Assembly (NCBI GenBank): GCA_022393335.1
Contig: JAJEKB010019413.1
Coordinates: 81,140-145,139 of the forward strand
DNA from: Macrotrachela quadricornifera
Lineage: Eukaryota; Rotifera; Eurotatoria; Philodinida; Philodinidae
Direction: 5' to 3'
Length of the DNA stretch: 64,000 nucleotides
Within the stretch, counting starts at the first letter, position 1; each line of letters opens with the position of its first letter. Under the pieces are notes generated by a model. The model was not told the origin of the DNA and did no database searches. It saw only the letters and a list, made by a program, of their open reading frames with translations. Shown here piece after piece: positions 26,306 to 37,525 of the stretch. Both the position numbers and the translations under genes were made by a program.

Positions 26306-27271
26306 TAATGAGTGCGCCATAAAGAGTGAGGATCTCCGTAATTTGACTACAACTTTTTTTCTTTTTGATCTTTAGAGCTGCTTCTTTTTCCAAAAGATGC
26401 GCCGTTAAATTCTCTACAAAACCATAATGAAACATACTTATATAGTAAATTAAGAAAAAAATACTAAACAAAGATTATCGAACATATAAAAAGTGTCCAA
26501 CTTTCAAAAGTAGTAAATGTCTTATGAATGGCTGGTGTTTGTGTCTCTTTTTTTTATTATCAAATTAAATTGTTTATTCTAACAATAAATTATACCATAA
26601 GATGTTGTCTGTTTTCAAAATTGACAAAATTTTGTGCCAACAACTTTCTACACTGCGAATAAGATCATCTTTTGGTACACTATGAATTCATTTTTTCTTA
26701 TTTCATCTTTTTATCATCGAATGTGTTTTATTAAAATAAAACAAAATATACCATGAGATGCAACACGAAGAGCTCAACAATTTATAATGAACATTTTATT
26801 TTGTACATATGCATCTTTTGTTTTTAAAATGAGTAAAATTCTGTGCGATCAAAAAATGCTCTTATTTACAGCATCGAAAATTGGTCGCACGAAATCTTGT
26901 TAATCTTGAAAACAAACAGCACCTATATAAAATAAGATTTTTAATGTAACTTGTAGAGCTATTCATACTGCATCTTATGATATAATTTATTGTTAGAATA
27001 AACAATCTAATTTAATGATAAAAAAAAGAGACACAAACACCAGCCATTTATAAGACATTTACTACCTTTGAAAGTTGGACACTTTTTATATGTTGAATAA
27101 TCTTTGTTTAGTTTTTTTTCCTTAATTTACTACATAAGTATGTTTCATTATCGTTTTGTAGAGAATTTAACGGCGCATCTTTTGGAAAAAGAAGTAGTTC
27201 TAAAGATCAAAAAGGAAAAAAAAGTTATAGTCATATTATGCAGACCCTCATTCTTTATAGCGCACCCATTA
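26306..27271. mobile_element. Palindromic mariner-type MITE, 966 bp
   Basis: Ends TAATGAGTGCGCCATAAAG on the left and its near reverse complement at 27271 (TAATGGGTGCGCTATAAAG). Inverted arms of more than 300 bp include 'gtagagaatttaacggcgc', 'gtgtccaactttc' and 'acaaacaccagcc' in mirrored order. The centre carries diverged 'agatgcaacacgaagagctc' repeats. Open frames in the arms (26250-26471 minus, 27104-27322 plus) are the same sequence read from each arm, not genes. Confidence 0.8.
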
Positions 27272-27684
27272 GAAAATTCGCATGTTTTCAGAGACAGTGA
27301 TGCTTTGAAAATCCTTCAGTGAGATATCCTACCTTTTCGATTTAAAAATATTATAATCATATTTATAGAAGAAAACACCTATACACTTTTACTTTTTCTA
27401 TAGACTATTTAGAATCATTAAATAAATCTCGAAGAGATCTATCGACTGATATATAATATTGACTGAATCGACATTTTCGAAAAAGAATAACTCCTATACT
27501 ATCATATCAAAATGTATTCGCTACGATAGCTATCTATCAAGTCAGACAGTAGAATTTTCATAGAAATAGTCCTCTCATAGTAAAAACAATAAAATACCCC
27601 AGATAAAATAGAATTATGGTAAAGGATCGATTTTGTCTTTTAATAACCCTCGTTTTTTTTAAACAACAGTTTTGATCTACTGAC

Positions 27685-27813
27685 CTGTTGATGAAGAAAA
27701 TGTTGTCGTTGATATACTTGTTGTCATCATCTGCGTTGTGCTGATTGTTGTACTTGTATTTACTATTGTAGTTGTACTTGTACTCGTACTAGTGGTTGTA
27801 TTTATTAAAGAAA
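27685..27813 (-). CDS. Candidate Thr/Ser-rich linker exon
   Basis: On the minus strand an acceptor (TTTGTTTCGTAG) precedes and a donor (ACAG|GTCAGT) follows a 129-nt stretch encoding about 42 residues, more than half of them Thr or Ser (for example TTTSTSTSTTT). Such mucin-like stalks typically separate a membrane anchor from an ectodomain. Only one frame is open, and it makes the exon symmetric in phase 1, matching both the anchor exon at 31281-31417 and the FG-GAP exon at 19288. Seen: composition, splice motifs, phase. Inferred: membership in the FG-GAP gene, which would require an 8.4-kb downstream intron full of repeats. It could instead be a relic from a lost paralogue. Confidence 0.5.
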
Positions 27814-28340
27814 CTACGAAACAAATATTCTTTTAGATAAATACAAACTTACAAAATAATCAACAAACTAAATTTTCAAAGATTTTAGTTTCTATTAAAC
27901 TTTAATCATCACTTGGAGTTTTTCTGTATCATTATTTTAAAAGGAAATGTCGGAATTAAACTAACAATAGAAATATTAAATTATTAAAAAAATAAATGTT
28001 CAGATCAGAAATTAAACAATTAAGATTGAGAGACTTACAAAAATAAAATATTTCATTTAAATTTCAACTTTTATGCAAATACATTTACCTTTTAAAAATA
28101 TATTTATTTTGTCATTCGAACATTAAAATATTCTATGGACATTAATCAATTGATTTTTCTCTCAATTATAGAAAATAGAATCATTTTACCAACATATAAA
28201 TAAATCTAACAAATTTTGATATTACTTATTATTTAAATTTTCGTTAATCTCATAAAATTCTACGAAATCTTATTTTACACCATTAAAGATAAAACAAAAA
28301 ATAATAATAATAATCAAAGGAACTGATACGTATAGCTCCT
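27814..28340. other. Very AT-rich spacer
   Basis: No coding signal. A minus-strand ATG followed by a short hydrophobic peptide and a GTAAGT donor occurs near 28030-28060, but its phase does not fit the neighbouring linker exon. Confidence 0.35.
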
Positions 28341-30056
28341 GGAGGTTTTTGTTCCTTCAATTGGAACTAATGTAAGGATATACAAGATCACGAAATTATT
28401 CCTTAGACATTTTTAGTATTACCAAAAAAATCAATTTTTTATGAAAGAGTCAATTTATATAGAAAATATCAAAAAAACGGTTAGTATTTCGAGATGTTAA
28501 TTATCAAAAATTGATTTTATGGAAAATAATCACCATATTCAAAATCAGCGTACAAAAATACGCCAAATAATTTATTTTTCATTGTGAAATATTTCCTATT
28601 AAAATTTTGTCCGTGAAGGAGGGGGGGAGAGTACTGGTCAAAATTTCATAAAAACCTGAGGGAGAAGCACAGTGGGCAACTTTCGTATAGCAGGTGGACA
28701 TGCCATTTTTTTGCTCTGAAACGGTTTTTTATAGGTCAGAACGAGTTATATGTCGCTTAGAAAATCAACTTTAACAAAATAAACCATTTAAAAAAAAAAT
28801 TTTTGACAAAAATTACGTGTGGGGGACTTCTGGCTATTTTTTCAAAAATTTTTTTTGTCAGAAGATGTATAGTATCACATCTCATCCGATGTAGTTTCAT
28901 GTGCTGATTCCGAATACCACCTTGGTTTTTTCCTAAAACCTCTCTGTATTCGTAAAATTAACGATTCCAGATTAGAAAGCTCAGTTTTTGGGATAGTCAT
29001 AGCGTAGCACAGGCTATGCTCATCGGTATGAGATGGCGCTATGGTAATTGATTTATCAGACATCGGAGGACAACCAGCAAAAGTTTAAGCTTAATCGTAT
29101 TGAAACTCTTTGTAGCGTTGGAAAGACTGATTTTCAAAACCTTATCGAATTTAAAGACCAAATTTTTTTCCGAAACGCTCACTGTTGTATATGATTCGAT
29201 GCAGTTCGACGAGCTGATTCCGAATATTACCTTAGTTTTGCATCAAAATGTTCTCATATTCGTAAAACCAGTGATTCCGGGACCAAAGCCGGGTTCTTTA
29301 GATTACCTCTTATTTTGTCTGTGTTCGCTAATTCAACATGGCGCTATTATGAAAGATATATCACATATGGGAGAGTAATCGCTGAAAGTTTCAGCTCAAT
29401 CAGAGTAAAAATTTTTGTAGTGTTCACAAAATACGAAATAGTTATTTTTCTACCTATTTTCGGCCCGGTAATCATCGTTTTTCTGCTCTATTTCTTATTC
29501 AAACGAAACATTTTTTTGATGCAATAAAACTCATGAACGAATCATTCGTTCAACATAGTTTTTCAATTTAAAATATTTTCATAAGCTGATAAAATGAGCG
29601 GCTTCCCTACAATTACCGATTTTTGAACAATATTTTTTGTTGATGAGCTTTTTCCAGAGTTCGAATTGATTTTTGGAAATTCAGTTTTAGGGCAAGATAG
29701 ACTAATCATAGTAGTATTCATTTCAATATTTAAACTTTGAGAATTGGAACTCGAGGTCATGTCCGACTGATTGACTGCTGCTAGAAATTGGGGAAAATTC
29801 TGATGAAAAATACATTTTTTGGTGTATTTTTTGCATGCTGATCTCGAATATGGTGATTATTTTCCATAAAAATCAATTTTTAGTAATTAAAATCTCGAAA
29901 TACTAACTATTTTTTTGATATTTTCTATGTAAATTGACTCTTTCATAAAATATTAATTTTTTTTTGCTAATACTAAAAATGTCCAAGGAATAATTTCGCG
30001 ATCTTGTGTATCCTTGCATTAGTCCTAATAAAAAAATAATTGAAAGAACAAAACCT
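28341..30056. mobile_element. Large fold-back element, about 1.7 kb
   Basis: Arms at about 28341-28570 and 29810-30056 are inverted copies containing 'gatcacgaaattattcctt', 'tttagtatta' and 'aatatcaaaaaa' in mirrored order. The 1.2-kb centre is different in composition and holds two diverged direct copies of a 'gctgattccgaata' segment (about 28900-28985 and 29212-29280). Short minus-strand frames inside (28875-29063, 29563-29760) are open but unrecognisable. A 15-base G run follows at 30067-30081. A truncated relative lies at 36355-36690. Confidence 0.65.
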
Positions 30057-30504
30057 ATCGAAGGGTGGGGGGGGGGGGGGGCTATAGCCTATGGAAAAAG
30101 CGTCATTTCCTTTCGAATAAAATCCAATATTTAAATATCTATATATTCTAATTGAAAATGGAAGATCTTTTTCTAATTATCATATGAAAACTCTCTCGAA
30201 AAGTAAGACAAATGTTTTTATTATAACAATAACTAATTATCTTTTGAATCTTTCTAAAAAAATCTCGTAATATCAATAATCGATTTAGCAATAATTGTTC
30301 CGCATAATTTTAGATTAATAATCATATAATTCTATTAACTTCTACACTCGATAACCTGATTATCATACTAAGAAAAGTAATCTTGATTCACGACATAAAA
30401 GATTAGAAAGATCTGCAACTTGTATAGAATTAAAGAGATGAATTTAATTGGTTTTAGTAACATACAAATATTAAAATAACATTTCCATCTTTCTGAACCA
30501 ATTA

Positions 30505-30703
30505 GATTACGTATTCGTAGACAATCGTAATAGAAAATTGTGTATCATATTGAAATGTTTGATTCTTATCGTAGATCAATGTCGATGAATTTCTCCAAGA
30601 TTTCTGTAAAAGTGTCTCTAGATAATGTTCATTATGTACTTTATCATCAAGCACAATACGTCGAAATAACTTTGAAGAGAAATACTGTTCTATTTTATAC
30701 ACT
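30505..30703 (-). CDS. Orphan candidate exon, unknown product
   Basis: About 65 codons open on the minus strand between an acceptor (GATTAGAATAG) and a possible donor (TAC|GTAATC). The peptide includes YKIEQYFSSKLFRRIVLDD and KSWRNSSTLIYDKNQ, a normal mix of residues rather than AT-rich noise. It sits between the anchor exon (31281) and the linker exon (27813). Entry phase 1 fits the anchor exon, exit phase 0 does not fit the linker, so its place in any transcript is unclear. No domain recognised. Confidence 0.3.
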
Positions 30704-31280
30704 ATTCTAATCTCATCTAGTTAAATAATGTAGTCAATCTAGTATCGGAATTTTAAAAGAAGGTAGTTAGACAAAAATGCTTATTACGTTCTAATGAAGA
30801 CAAGTAGAGATCTGTGGTTTTCATCATTCAAAAAAAAAGGCATCGTGAGACGTTATCGGTTCCTTCTTTCGAATGTTAAAGACCACAAATCATTATATGC
30901 CTTCATTAGAAATTTATAAACATTTCGACGAACGTCTTCTTTTAAAATTTCGATACTAGTTTATTGTAGATATGATGTAATTTTGATTTTTAATTTCTAT
31001 GTTACTATTGTATCGAAGACAAAGACAATGGAATCAATTATGGATTAAGAGATTTGATATTGTTATACACTTAGACGATTTTTACGTGAGTTTCAAATAA
31101 GATAGAAGATTTTTCTTCTAAATTTTTAAAAAATTTTGGGGTCCGAATCTGTTGACTAATTCTATTTTCTTGGATTTGGTGGAGAGGAAACCCAATATTT
31201 TTGAATCTATTCATCATCTTTTAACGTTTCAATAAATTCGACTTAACCATTGTGAAAGTTATTTGTAAGGAAGATTATAC

Positions 31281-31417
31281 CTGGTAATACAATTTCATTT
31301 TTTGCTAGTAGAACCATTTTAAAAAAAGAAACAATGATGACCATTAATAAAACTATAATCAGTATAGTCCAAAAGATGATCTTGCGAGAGCTTATTGGTG
31401 TTGAAGTAAGGTGTGTC
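31281..31417 (-). CDS. Candidate membrane-anchor exon (type II)
   Basis: The minus-strand exon is bounded by an acceptor (CTTTATTAG) and a donor (CCAG|GTATAA). It encodes THLTSTPISSRK, then a strongly hydrophobic segment (IIFWTILIIVLLMVIIVSFF), then KMVLLAKNEIVLP. A basic flank before the membrane segment gives an N-in, C-out anchor. It starts in phase 2, matching a GTATAT donor at 31472 in the open frame of the upstream cysteine-rich gene, across a 55-bp intron of typical size. It ends in phase 1, matching the Thr-rich exon at 27813. Either it is exon 2 of an FG-GAP gene whose short first exon (31473-31543, starting MSDSMNIQND) lies inside the 3' end of the cysteine-rich gene, or it continues that gene into a fusion. 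Confidence 0.5.
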
Positions 31418-31450
31418 CTAATAAAGATAATACAAAATTATCATTGATAT

Positions 31451-33222
31451 TTAAAAAAAAAAAGAGATATACGGAGATGGTAGATCAGTCGATCCTAATT
31501 GTAGATCAATATTATCATTCTGGATGTTCATTGAATCAGACATTGTGTTAAGATTTATAACGGTCGTTGTATCAGTAGTAATGTCAGGTTGAACAAGGTT
31601 TGTTCTCTTCTTGCGACTCCGATTGACTTTATTCACAAGACGAACAATTATAGGACAAATCCATTTGAGGACGAGCATCAGACCACCGGAAATACCAACT
31701 ATAAAAGTTATTGTGTAGATTGAATTGAGTTGTTGAATGTATGTATATGAACATACTGTCGGTGAACATTGTTTAAAATATAATGAATAATCGATTTTTG
31801 TTGACCATTTTTCGACGAAAAGATCACTAACAAGATCTTCCACAGTTGTATTAATTGGAAATCGGCTCGTATTTGTTGCGATGAGTGGAGTAGAATTGAT
31901 ACTATGGGTGTAGTTTGTCTGCATTTCAATGATATTGATACATGAAGAATTATAAAAACATTCGAGAGTTGATTGAAAAAATGATTCACTTGGTGTACAA
32001 CCCATTTTTAACCCATTGATTGGAATTATTTGAGACAAATTATTATTGAGAAAATTGGCTTGAATCGTACACGTTGCATTCATATCACATGAACATTCAT
32101 CATCATAGACCATCATTTGAATGTTTAAAAAACTACTGTAGCCATCAACATTCACATAACCTGTGTATATATAATTCGTTTCATAGGCTGATATGATTGC
32201 ATTTCCATGATTCATGGTTCGAAGTAACAAGAGAAGACGAGCAAATATGATGGGAGCATTTAATTTACTCTGTTCAATAAGTAAATTAGCTTGCGAAGTT
32301 AAAATTGTTTCTGGAATAATTTTAGGACTAATTAATGAAGAAGAAAGAAATTGATTGATAGAATTGTTTATTGATTGAATAGAAGATTGACATAAACCCT
32401 TAAGAAATTGCAAATGGGCAGAAAGAAAACGTCGATAATCTCTTTTATCATAAATAGATAGATCAGAAACCAAACCATTGGTAACATTTCTTCGCCATTG
32501 ATCCAAAATAAATGTACTTGAACAGATCTATGATCAATTAATGAAAAACAAAGAATGTATTCAAGTTTCAACTCCAATGTAAGAAGATCGAAACCAGAGA
32601 CCGTCAACACTGTACCGCGCTGATGCTCACGTCTACGCTTGTTGCATATCAGCAAGTTTTCAAAGAACTAATTAGTTTCTTTCATGTCCTTGCACCACCT
32701 CGCGAACGTCTGAATGGCGTAGGGATGCACTCCGCGAGATGTAGCAATAGCGCGGTACAGTTTTGACGGTCTCTGATCAAAACAAGTCTTTAAGAAACAA
32801 TATAGATTTTTCTTTCAGTGCAATATACCACATGTCTCTTACAAGTTTTTTATTTGAAATAAATTAGAATAATGTTATGATCTTACTTGATGAAAGATAG
32901 GTTCAATTTCAACAAATTGATCATATGTAGACGAAATTGATGAACAAGAACATTCAAGTGTGTCTCCATGATCACGTATAAGACGATTATAGAGATTTAA
33001 GCTTGGTTTATCAAAAATCTTCGTCAATAATTGAGGTCGCATACCAATATAGAAAACAATAATTACAAGGCTAATAACGAATAACAGAATGTAAAGACGA
33101 GTGGCCCATTGACCAAGGCGTTTGGCAGTCATTTGATTGGTTTTACTTCCAAAATTCCATAGAGGAAATATATTCAGATTGATCAATGAAGTAGTTAAAG
33201 TTGTGATTAATTTCTTCAACAT
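31451..33222 (-). CDS. Two-membrane-segment, cysteine-rich ectodomain protein, complete copy
   Basis: Exon 1 (33222-32887) and exon 2 (32527 downward) join in phase 0 across a 359-bp intron (donor CAA|GTAAGA, acceptor GATCATAG). The product is about 470 residues if read to the stop at 31451. Order: basic N terminus with LNIFP; membrane segment at about 42-61; ectodomain with LECSCSS, FHQ-ICSS at the splice site, paired Cys (CSCDMNATC), GLKMGC, LECFYNSSC, FVEKWS and CSPTVCSYTY; second membrane segment at about 383-410; cytoplasmic tail. The same landmarks recur at 36877 and 48887-57265, so this is a local multi-copy family; I recall similar multi-copy proteins in bdelloid rotifers, function unknown. 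The last codons of the open frame run into a GTATAT donor at 31472, so the real 3' end may be spliced. An in-frame ATG upstream of 33222 is absent; an acceptor-like TATATAG at 33251 leaves room for a further 5' exon. Confidence 0.8.
32595..32775. mobile_element. hAT MITE inside the intron, 181 bp
   Basis: 27-bp terminal inverted repeats start CAGAGACCGTCAACACTGTA on the left and CAGAGACCGTCAAAACTGTA on the reverse complement of the right, one mismatch over this stretch. The flanking octamers ATCGAAAC (32587-32594) and ATCAAAAC (32776-32783) match at 7 of 8 positions, the 8-bp duplication expected of hAT transposition. Removing it would leave an intron of about 170 bp. Confidence 0.85.
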
Positions 33223-33264
33223 GTTTTTTATTCGATCATATAGTTTTGGATGAACTATATACAA

Positions 33265-35326
33265 AACAAATAAACACTATCACATCTATTATCAATAAAT
33301 AATTACAACTTTTAAGATATCGAAATTGGAGAATTAACAAAGAAATATTAATCTATCTCAAATAATTAAACTGAACAAAACAAAAAGAATCAAATATTTA
33401 TGCTCTTGAAGAAATATGTGTGATGTATTAGAATTTTTTTGTTTCAAATACTTTTTTATCGAAACGAATTTTAGAAGATTAAAAATAGAAATTTCACCAA
33501 GAATTCTAATATCTATAAGCAAAGCAACATCTAAGACAATGTGTGAAAACACTTTTCTTCTATATTGTCTATTTAATGAAAATTAGAAGAAATATTTCAA
33601 ACTTTTCACTTCACCACTGCTAAAATGACTCATCTAAGAATATCGTTTTACTCAAAATTCAAACGCATAGCGTAGCTAAATAGACTCCAAATTTGACCAA
33701 AATTAACTGGAATTCCCGTTACTTATGAGGGAACGTTTTCAACTGTTCGATTGGTTTTAACGGAGGATTGAAAAAGTCTGTTTGGATTTGCTTCTCCGAT
33801 CTTCTCTTGTCGAGATACAGGCGTTTTATGCGATTTTTGACTTATGAGAATAGAACCTGAATGAGCGAATTTCGAGCTCAAATGTTGTTCAGAGATGGAA
33901 CTTATATTCACTAGAAACTTTCCAAGGTTTGAGCTAGAACAAACGAACCTTTACCGAGATATTTACATTTAAAAGAAAAGACCTGTTTTTGGTCATATTT
34001 CAAAATAGACGTTTTTTTAAAAATGTAAATATCTCGGTACTCAGCAAGACTGATCGAATGGTCATGGTCTCGAGTGAAAATCGATCGGACAGTTGACAAT
34101 GTTCTCTCGTTATTTTCTCTCATCTGGACAATAGTGTTGTTGTTTCTAAATCTGAAGAAAATATAATAGTGACAACCTTGTTTAATGAACTGTAAATCTT
34201 CTCTGTATATTTTCGATCGAATTAATATAATGAGAAAAGAATAATATGGAATATCTTACAATTTTTTAAAATTTCTTTCGAGAAATGATGATCGACAAAT
34301 GCCGGAATTTAGTTGTAAAAACTTTTTTTTTAAATCATTGAAGATTTAGTCAATGAAATCGAGTCACAAATCATTTATGGGATGTAAAAACAATCTCTAA
34401 CAACTAATCAAAAAATTCACCGATGAAAATATCAAAAACATAGATTCTGATATTTGTTCTAACGCTGTTTTAGATCAATTAAATATTAAATAATTATCCA
34501 ACAATCGATCATATCACGGTAAATATGAATATTTAGAGTAGCTTTTACACTTTAATAATGTACGTATAGTTTTTGTTAAAAAAAACCAAGTAAATTTTTT
34601 AAAGATTACGCAGAAGAATTGAAAATTACATTTCATTGACACGTTGAATGAGTATTATTCAACTTAGACTACACTAAGTTTTATACTTGATGAAGGGTCT
34701 TTAGATTTACTACGGAGCGAATTCGCACGAAATTTATGAATATAATCATTGCAGCTGTCAGAGTTTATTTTTCGAAATCTTTTGTAAAGTTACCAAAGGT
34801 TTTTTTGTCCAATTTAATGTAAAATATTAAAATTGAGAATGATGCTAAAATGACTTCGTTTTGAAAGAGGAAAATGAAGACAGAAGCAGAAGAAAAACGA
34901 AATGAAGATGCAAGATGCCTCTTCTTTGTTATGGCTTTTATCTATGGAGTGAAAAGGTGTTATATTCCGTCAAAGATGAATTCAGTAAATTTCTTAAAAA
35001 ACAAAATTCTATTAGCCTTAAAACACTTCACTGTGAAGTCTTCCTACGATTCGACGTGGACTATTGTGTTCAAAACAACTGAATTATTTTTGATGAATCT
35101 CTTTTTTCTATTAAATTAAAGTTTTCTTCTGATCTAAATCTTAGTCATGGTACTCTAGAGACTTTTCATCAAATACAGAAATTTATATAGTCTGAATTAA
35201 ACAATAATTATTCAATGTATCAATGAATTGTAATTTACAATCTTTTTGAATAATCTTTAAACAACTTATCAAGTTTTAAAAAACCTATACGTACGTTATT
35301 TCAATCCAAGAGGAACTGATCGCTTA
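33265..35326. other. No supported gene
   Basis: AT-rich sequence upstream of the complete family copy. A GC-richer part (33640-34140) includes a short inverted repeat 'accgagatatttacatt' / 'aatgtaaatatctcggt' and may be an old mobile element. The open frame at 34874-35119 (+) has no recognisable features. Confidence 0.4.
34471..34528. repeat. Inverted repeat partner of 36731-36802
   Basis: Read in reverse this contains 'gttggataattatttaatat' and 'ttaattgatct', which also occur directly at 36731-36802. The pair brackets 2.2 kb containing the palindromic element at 35327 and a fold-back fragment. Possibly the outer ends of an older composite element. Confidence 0.5.
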
Positions 35327-36320
35327 TAACGGGTGTCCCAGGAATAATGAGCCTCTCGGTAGTTCCAATATTTCTCCGCTATTCTTCCTTTGATTAAAAC
35401 ACTTTTTTCTATCAAAAGATAGCGCTTGAAATTCTCTACAAAACCGTATATAACTATATAAAAAAAACTGCTGTAAATATGATTGAAAACAGACGAAAAA
35501 CAAAGACATGCAAGACGCAGTAATTTGTAAACAGTTAAGCATCATCAGTGACTGCGTTTCGAATCTCATTTTTTATCGGTTCACCGTATTGAAAAAGAAA
35601 ATATACAAAAAGATTCAGCATGAAAAGCTCTATAATTGACATAAGACCGCTTATTTCATATCAACACATTTCGTTTTCAAAATAGATAAAATTTTCGGCG
35701 ATCAAGTTTCGATAATACGAAAATAATACTTTTTTTTAATCAAAGATAAATTCATATTTTGGTATCATGTTCCTATTACTTGATATGGAGTATGAAAACA
35801 AAAGAAAATTATACCCCAAGGTGTAGCGTGAAATGCTCTACAATTTAGAAAGAGCAAATGTAAACAGATGAAATAAGGAAACGAACTAATTCATCTTGTA
35901 CCAGAACAATATATCAATTTCGTGCGGTCTGAGATTGATCACTCGAAAATTGACCCATTTTGAAACCAAGAAGGGCAACCATAAGTTAAGTGATCGCACC
36001 TAAATTGTAGAGCTTTTCACGCTGAATCTTTTCGTATATTTTGATTTTCTGATGGAACAAAATAAGTAATGAAAAAATTAAATACATAGCTCAGCCATTA
36101 TCGTTATTCAAGCCATTTACAAATTACTGCGTCTTGAATGTCTTTGTTTTTCGTCTGTTTTCAATCATATTTACAGCAGTTTTTTTTATATAGTTATATA
36201 CGGTTTTGTAGAGAATTTCAAGCGCTATCTTTTGATAGAAAAAAGTGTTTTAATCAAAGGAAGAATAGCGGAGAAATATTGGAACTACCGAGTGGCTCAT
36301 TATTCCTGGGACACCCGTTA
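35327..36320. mobile_element. Palindromic mariner-type MITE, 994 bp
   Basis: Termini are TAACGGGTGTCCCAGGAATA at 35327 and its reverse complement ending 36320. The arms match almost perfectly for about 220-250 bp; the same 60-residue frame can be read from each arm (35324-35569 minus, 36138-36389 plus), which shows how recent the fold-back is. It shares 'gtagagaatttcaa-gcg' with the elements at 14959 and 26306. Short internal repeats ('cagcatgaaaagctct') sit near 35612 and 35826. Confidence 0.85.
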
Positions 36321-36354
36321 CTTGTCCCGTACCCGTTTGAGTTTTCTTCTTTTA

Positions 36355-36690
36355 ATTATTTTTTTAATAAGGCTAATATTAGGATCTAAGCTCACGAAAT
36401 TGTTCGGTTGACAATTTTAGTATTAGCAAGAAAATCACTATTTTAGGAGAGTCGATTTTCATGGAAAATACAAAAATAAATATTAGTAATTTTCTTTTCA
36501 TTCTGAAATATTTTTTATTAAAGTTTTATTCGTAGAGTTCAAGTCAAGATTCAAGAAAAAAAAAAGCTGAGAGGGAATGAGAGAAAAATATGAATATAAA
36601 CATTTTATGACGAAAAAAAATGTTTTCCGTGTATTTTCGGGTCGTGACACAAAAATAAAAAGAATTGAAAGAACAAAAATCGAGCTGGAG
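36355..36690. mobile_element. Truncated copy of the 28341 fold-back element
   Basis: 36380-36480 follows the left arm of the 28341 element ('ctcacgaaattgttc', 'ttttagtattagcaagaaaa', 'catggaaaata'). 36655-36705 resembles the sequence just outside its right end ('attgaaagaacaaaa', 'tatagcctatg-aaaaagc'). The middle is deleted. Confidence 0.5.
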
Positions 36691-36800
36691 GATGATATAG
36701 CCTATGAAAAAAGCACCAACTCTTTTGATATAAATACTCATTTTTATCATGATATCATCAATTGTTGGATAATTATTTAATATTTAATTGATCTGAAATA

Positions 36801-36841
36801 ACTTCGACACAATTTTCTGTCGAAGTTATAACTTCGACACG
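36801..36841. repeat. Short perfect hairpin
   Basis: Contains a 20-bp perfect palindrome, GTCGAAGTTATAACTTCGAC, preceded by another copy of 'acttcgacac'. It lies in the intron region just 3' of the broken family copy on the minus strand. Function unknown; possibly the end of a small inverted-repeat element. Confidence 0.5.
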
Positions 36842-36876
36842 ACATATACTTTACAAAATAACTAATTAATAATTAC

Positions 36877-37265
36877 CTTGTTTTGGTCTTTTAGGAGTTC
36901 GTGTGAATAAACTAAAACCAAAATTGGTAAAGATAGGTGTGATTATGCGTAGTGCAGCAATAAGACCACTAATCGTGGACACCAATACTATTAATATTCC
37001 AACGAAATTTTTTGTACGTACGATCTTCGAATAAGTACAATAAATTGGTGCACATATTTGCCAATATCGATCATATAATAACGAGGGATTCCACTTGTCG
37101 ACCATTATTTGTGACACTATCGTTTTAAGTGTTGTATTAGGAGGAAAATGGCTCGATTTTTCATTATAAACGAGAGGACTGGCATTGAACGTCGCTAAAC
37201 TATCGTAAGAAGATAAATATAATGCAGATAAGTTTAGATCAACATTGAAAACGTTTGTTGGATTT
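36877..37265 (-). pseudogene. Broken copy of the cysteine-rich membrane family, C-terminal exon only
   Basis: The open minus-strand frame covers about 129 residues: a pre-membrane region (LYLSSYDSLATFNASPL), IMVDKW, the paired-Cys motif CAPIYCTYS, a membrane segment (VGILIVLVSTISGLIAALRI) and a basic tail (TPKRPKQ) ending at a GTAATT donor. These align with the last third of the complete copy at 31451-33222. Upstream of 37265 the frame meets a stop, with an AG that could serve as an acceptor. No N-terminal exon is visible within several kilobases. Treated as a gene fragment; it could be a terminal part of a gene dispersed by insertions. Confidence 0.65.
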
Positions 37266-37525
37266 ACTTAAAAATTTGTTTCATAATTCATATTTTCATT
37301 ATCTTTAGATTTTGACTTTTTATGTGTTCTAGTGAAATAAGTTTTTTATCATAATATTTATGGATTACTCATATCTTCTTTTTTTTCAAAACGATCATCT
37401 AACTGATACATCTACATTTTGGTTAATTTAATCATAAGTTCACCGATTTCATCTAGAATTCAAGTCTTCCTCGTAAAATATCCAAAACACAATAAATGTT
37501 ATCTTCCTGTAAATAAGTTACATTC

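Noticed and set aside
28810..28825. TGTGGG-like telomeric motif (also near 44260 and 44940)
   Set aside because: Single G-rich words without tandem repetition; no telomeric array in the window.
35324..36389. Two matching frames of about 80 codons on opposite strands
   Set aside because: The same arm of a palindromic MITE read twice; no other sign of coding.
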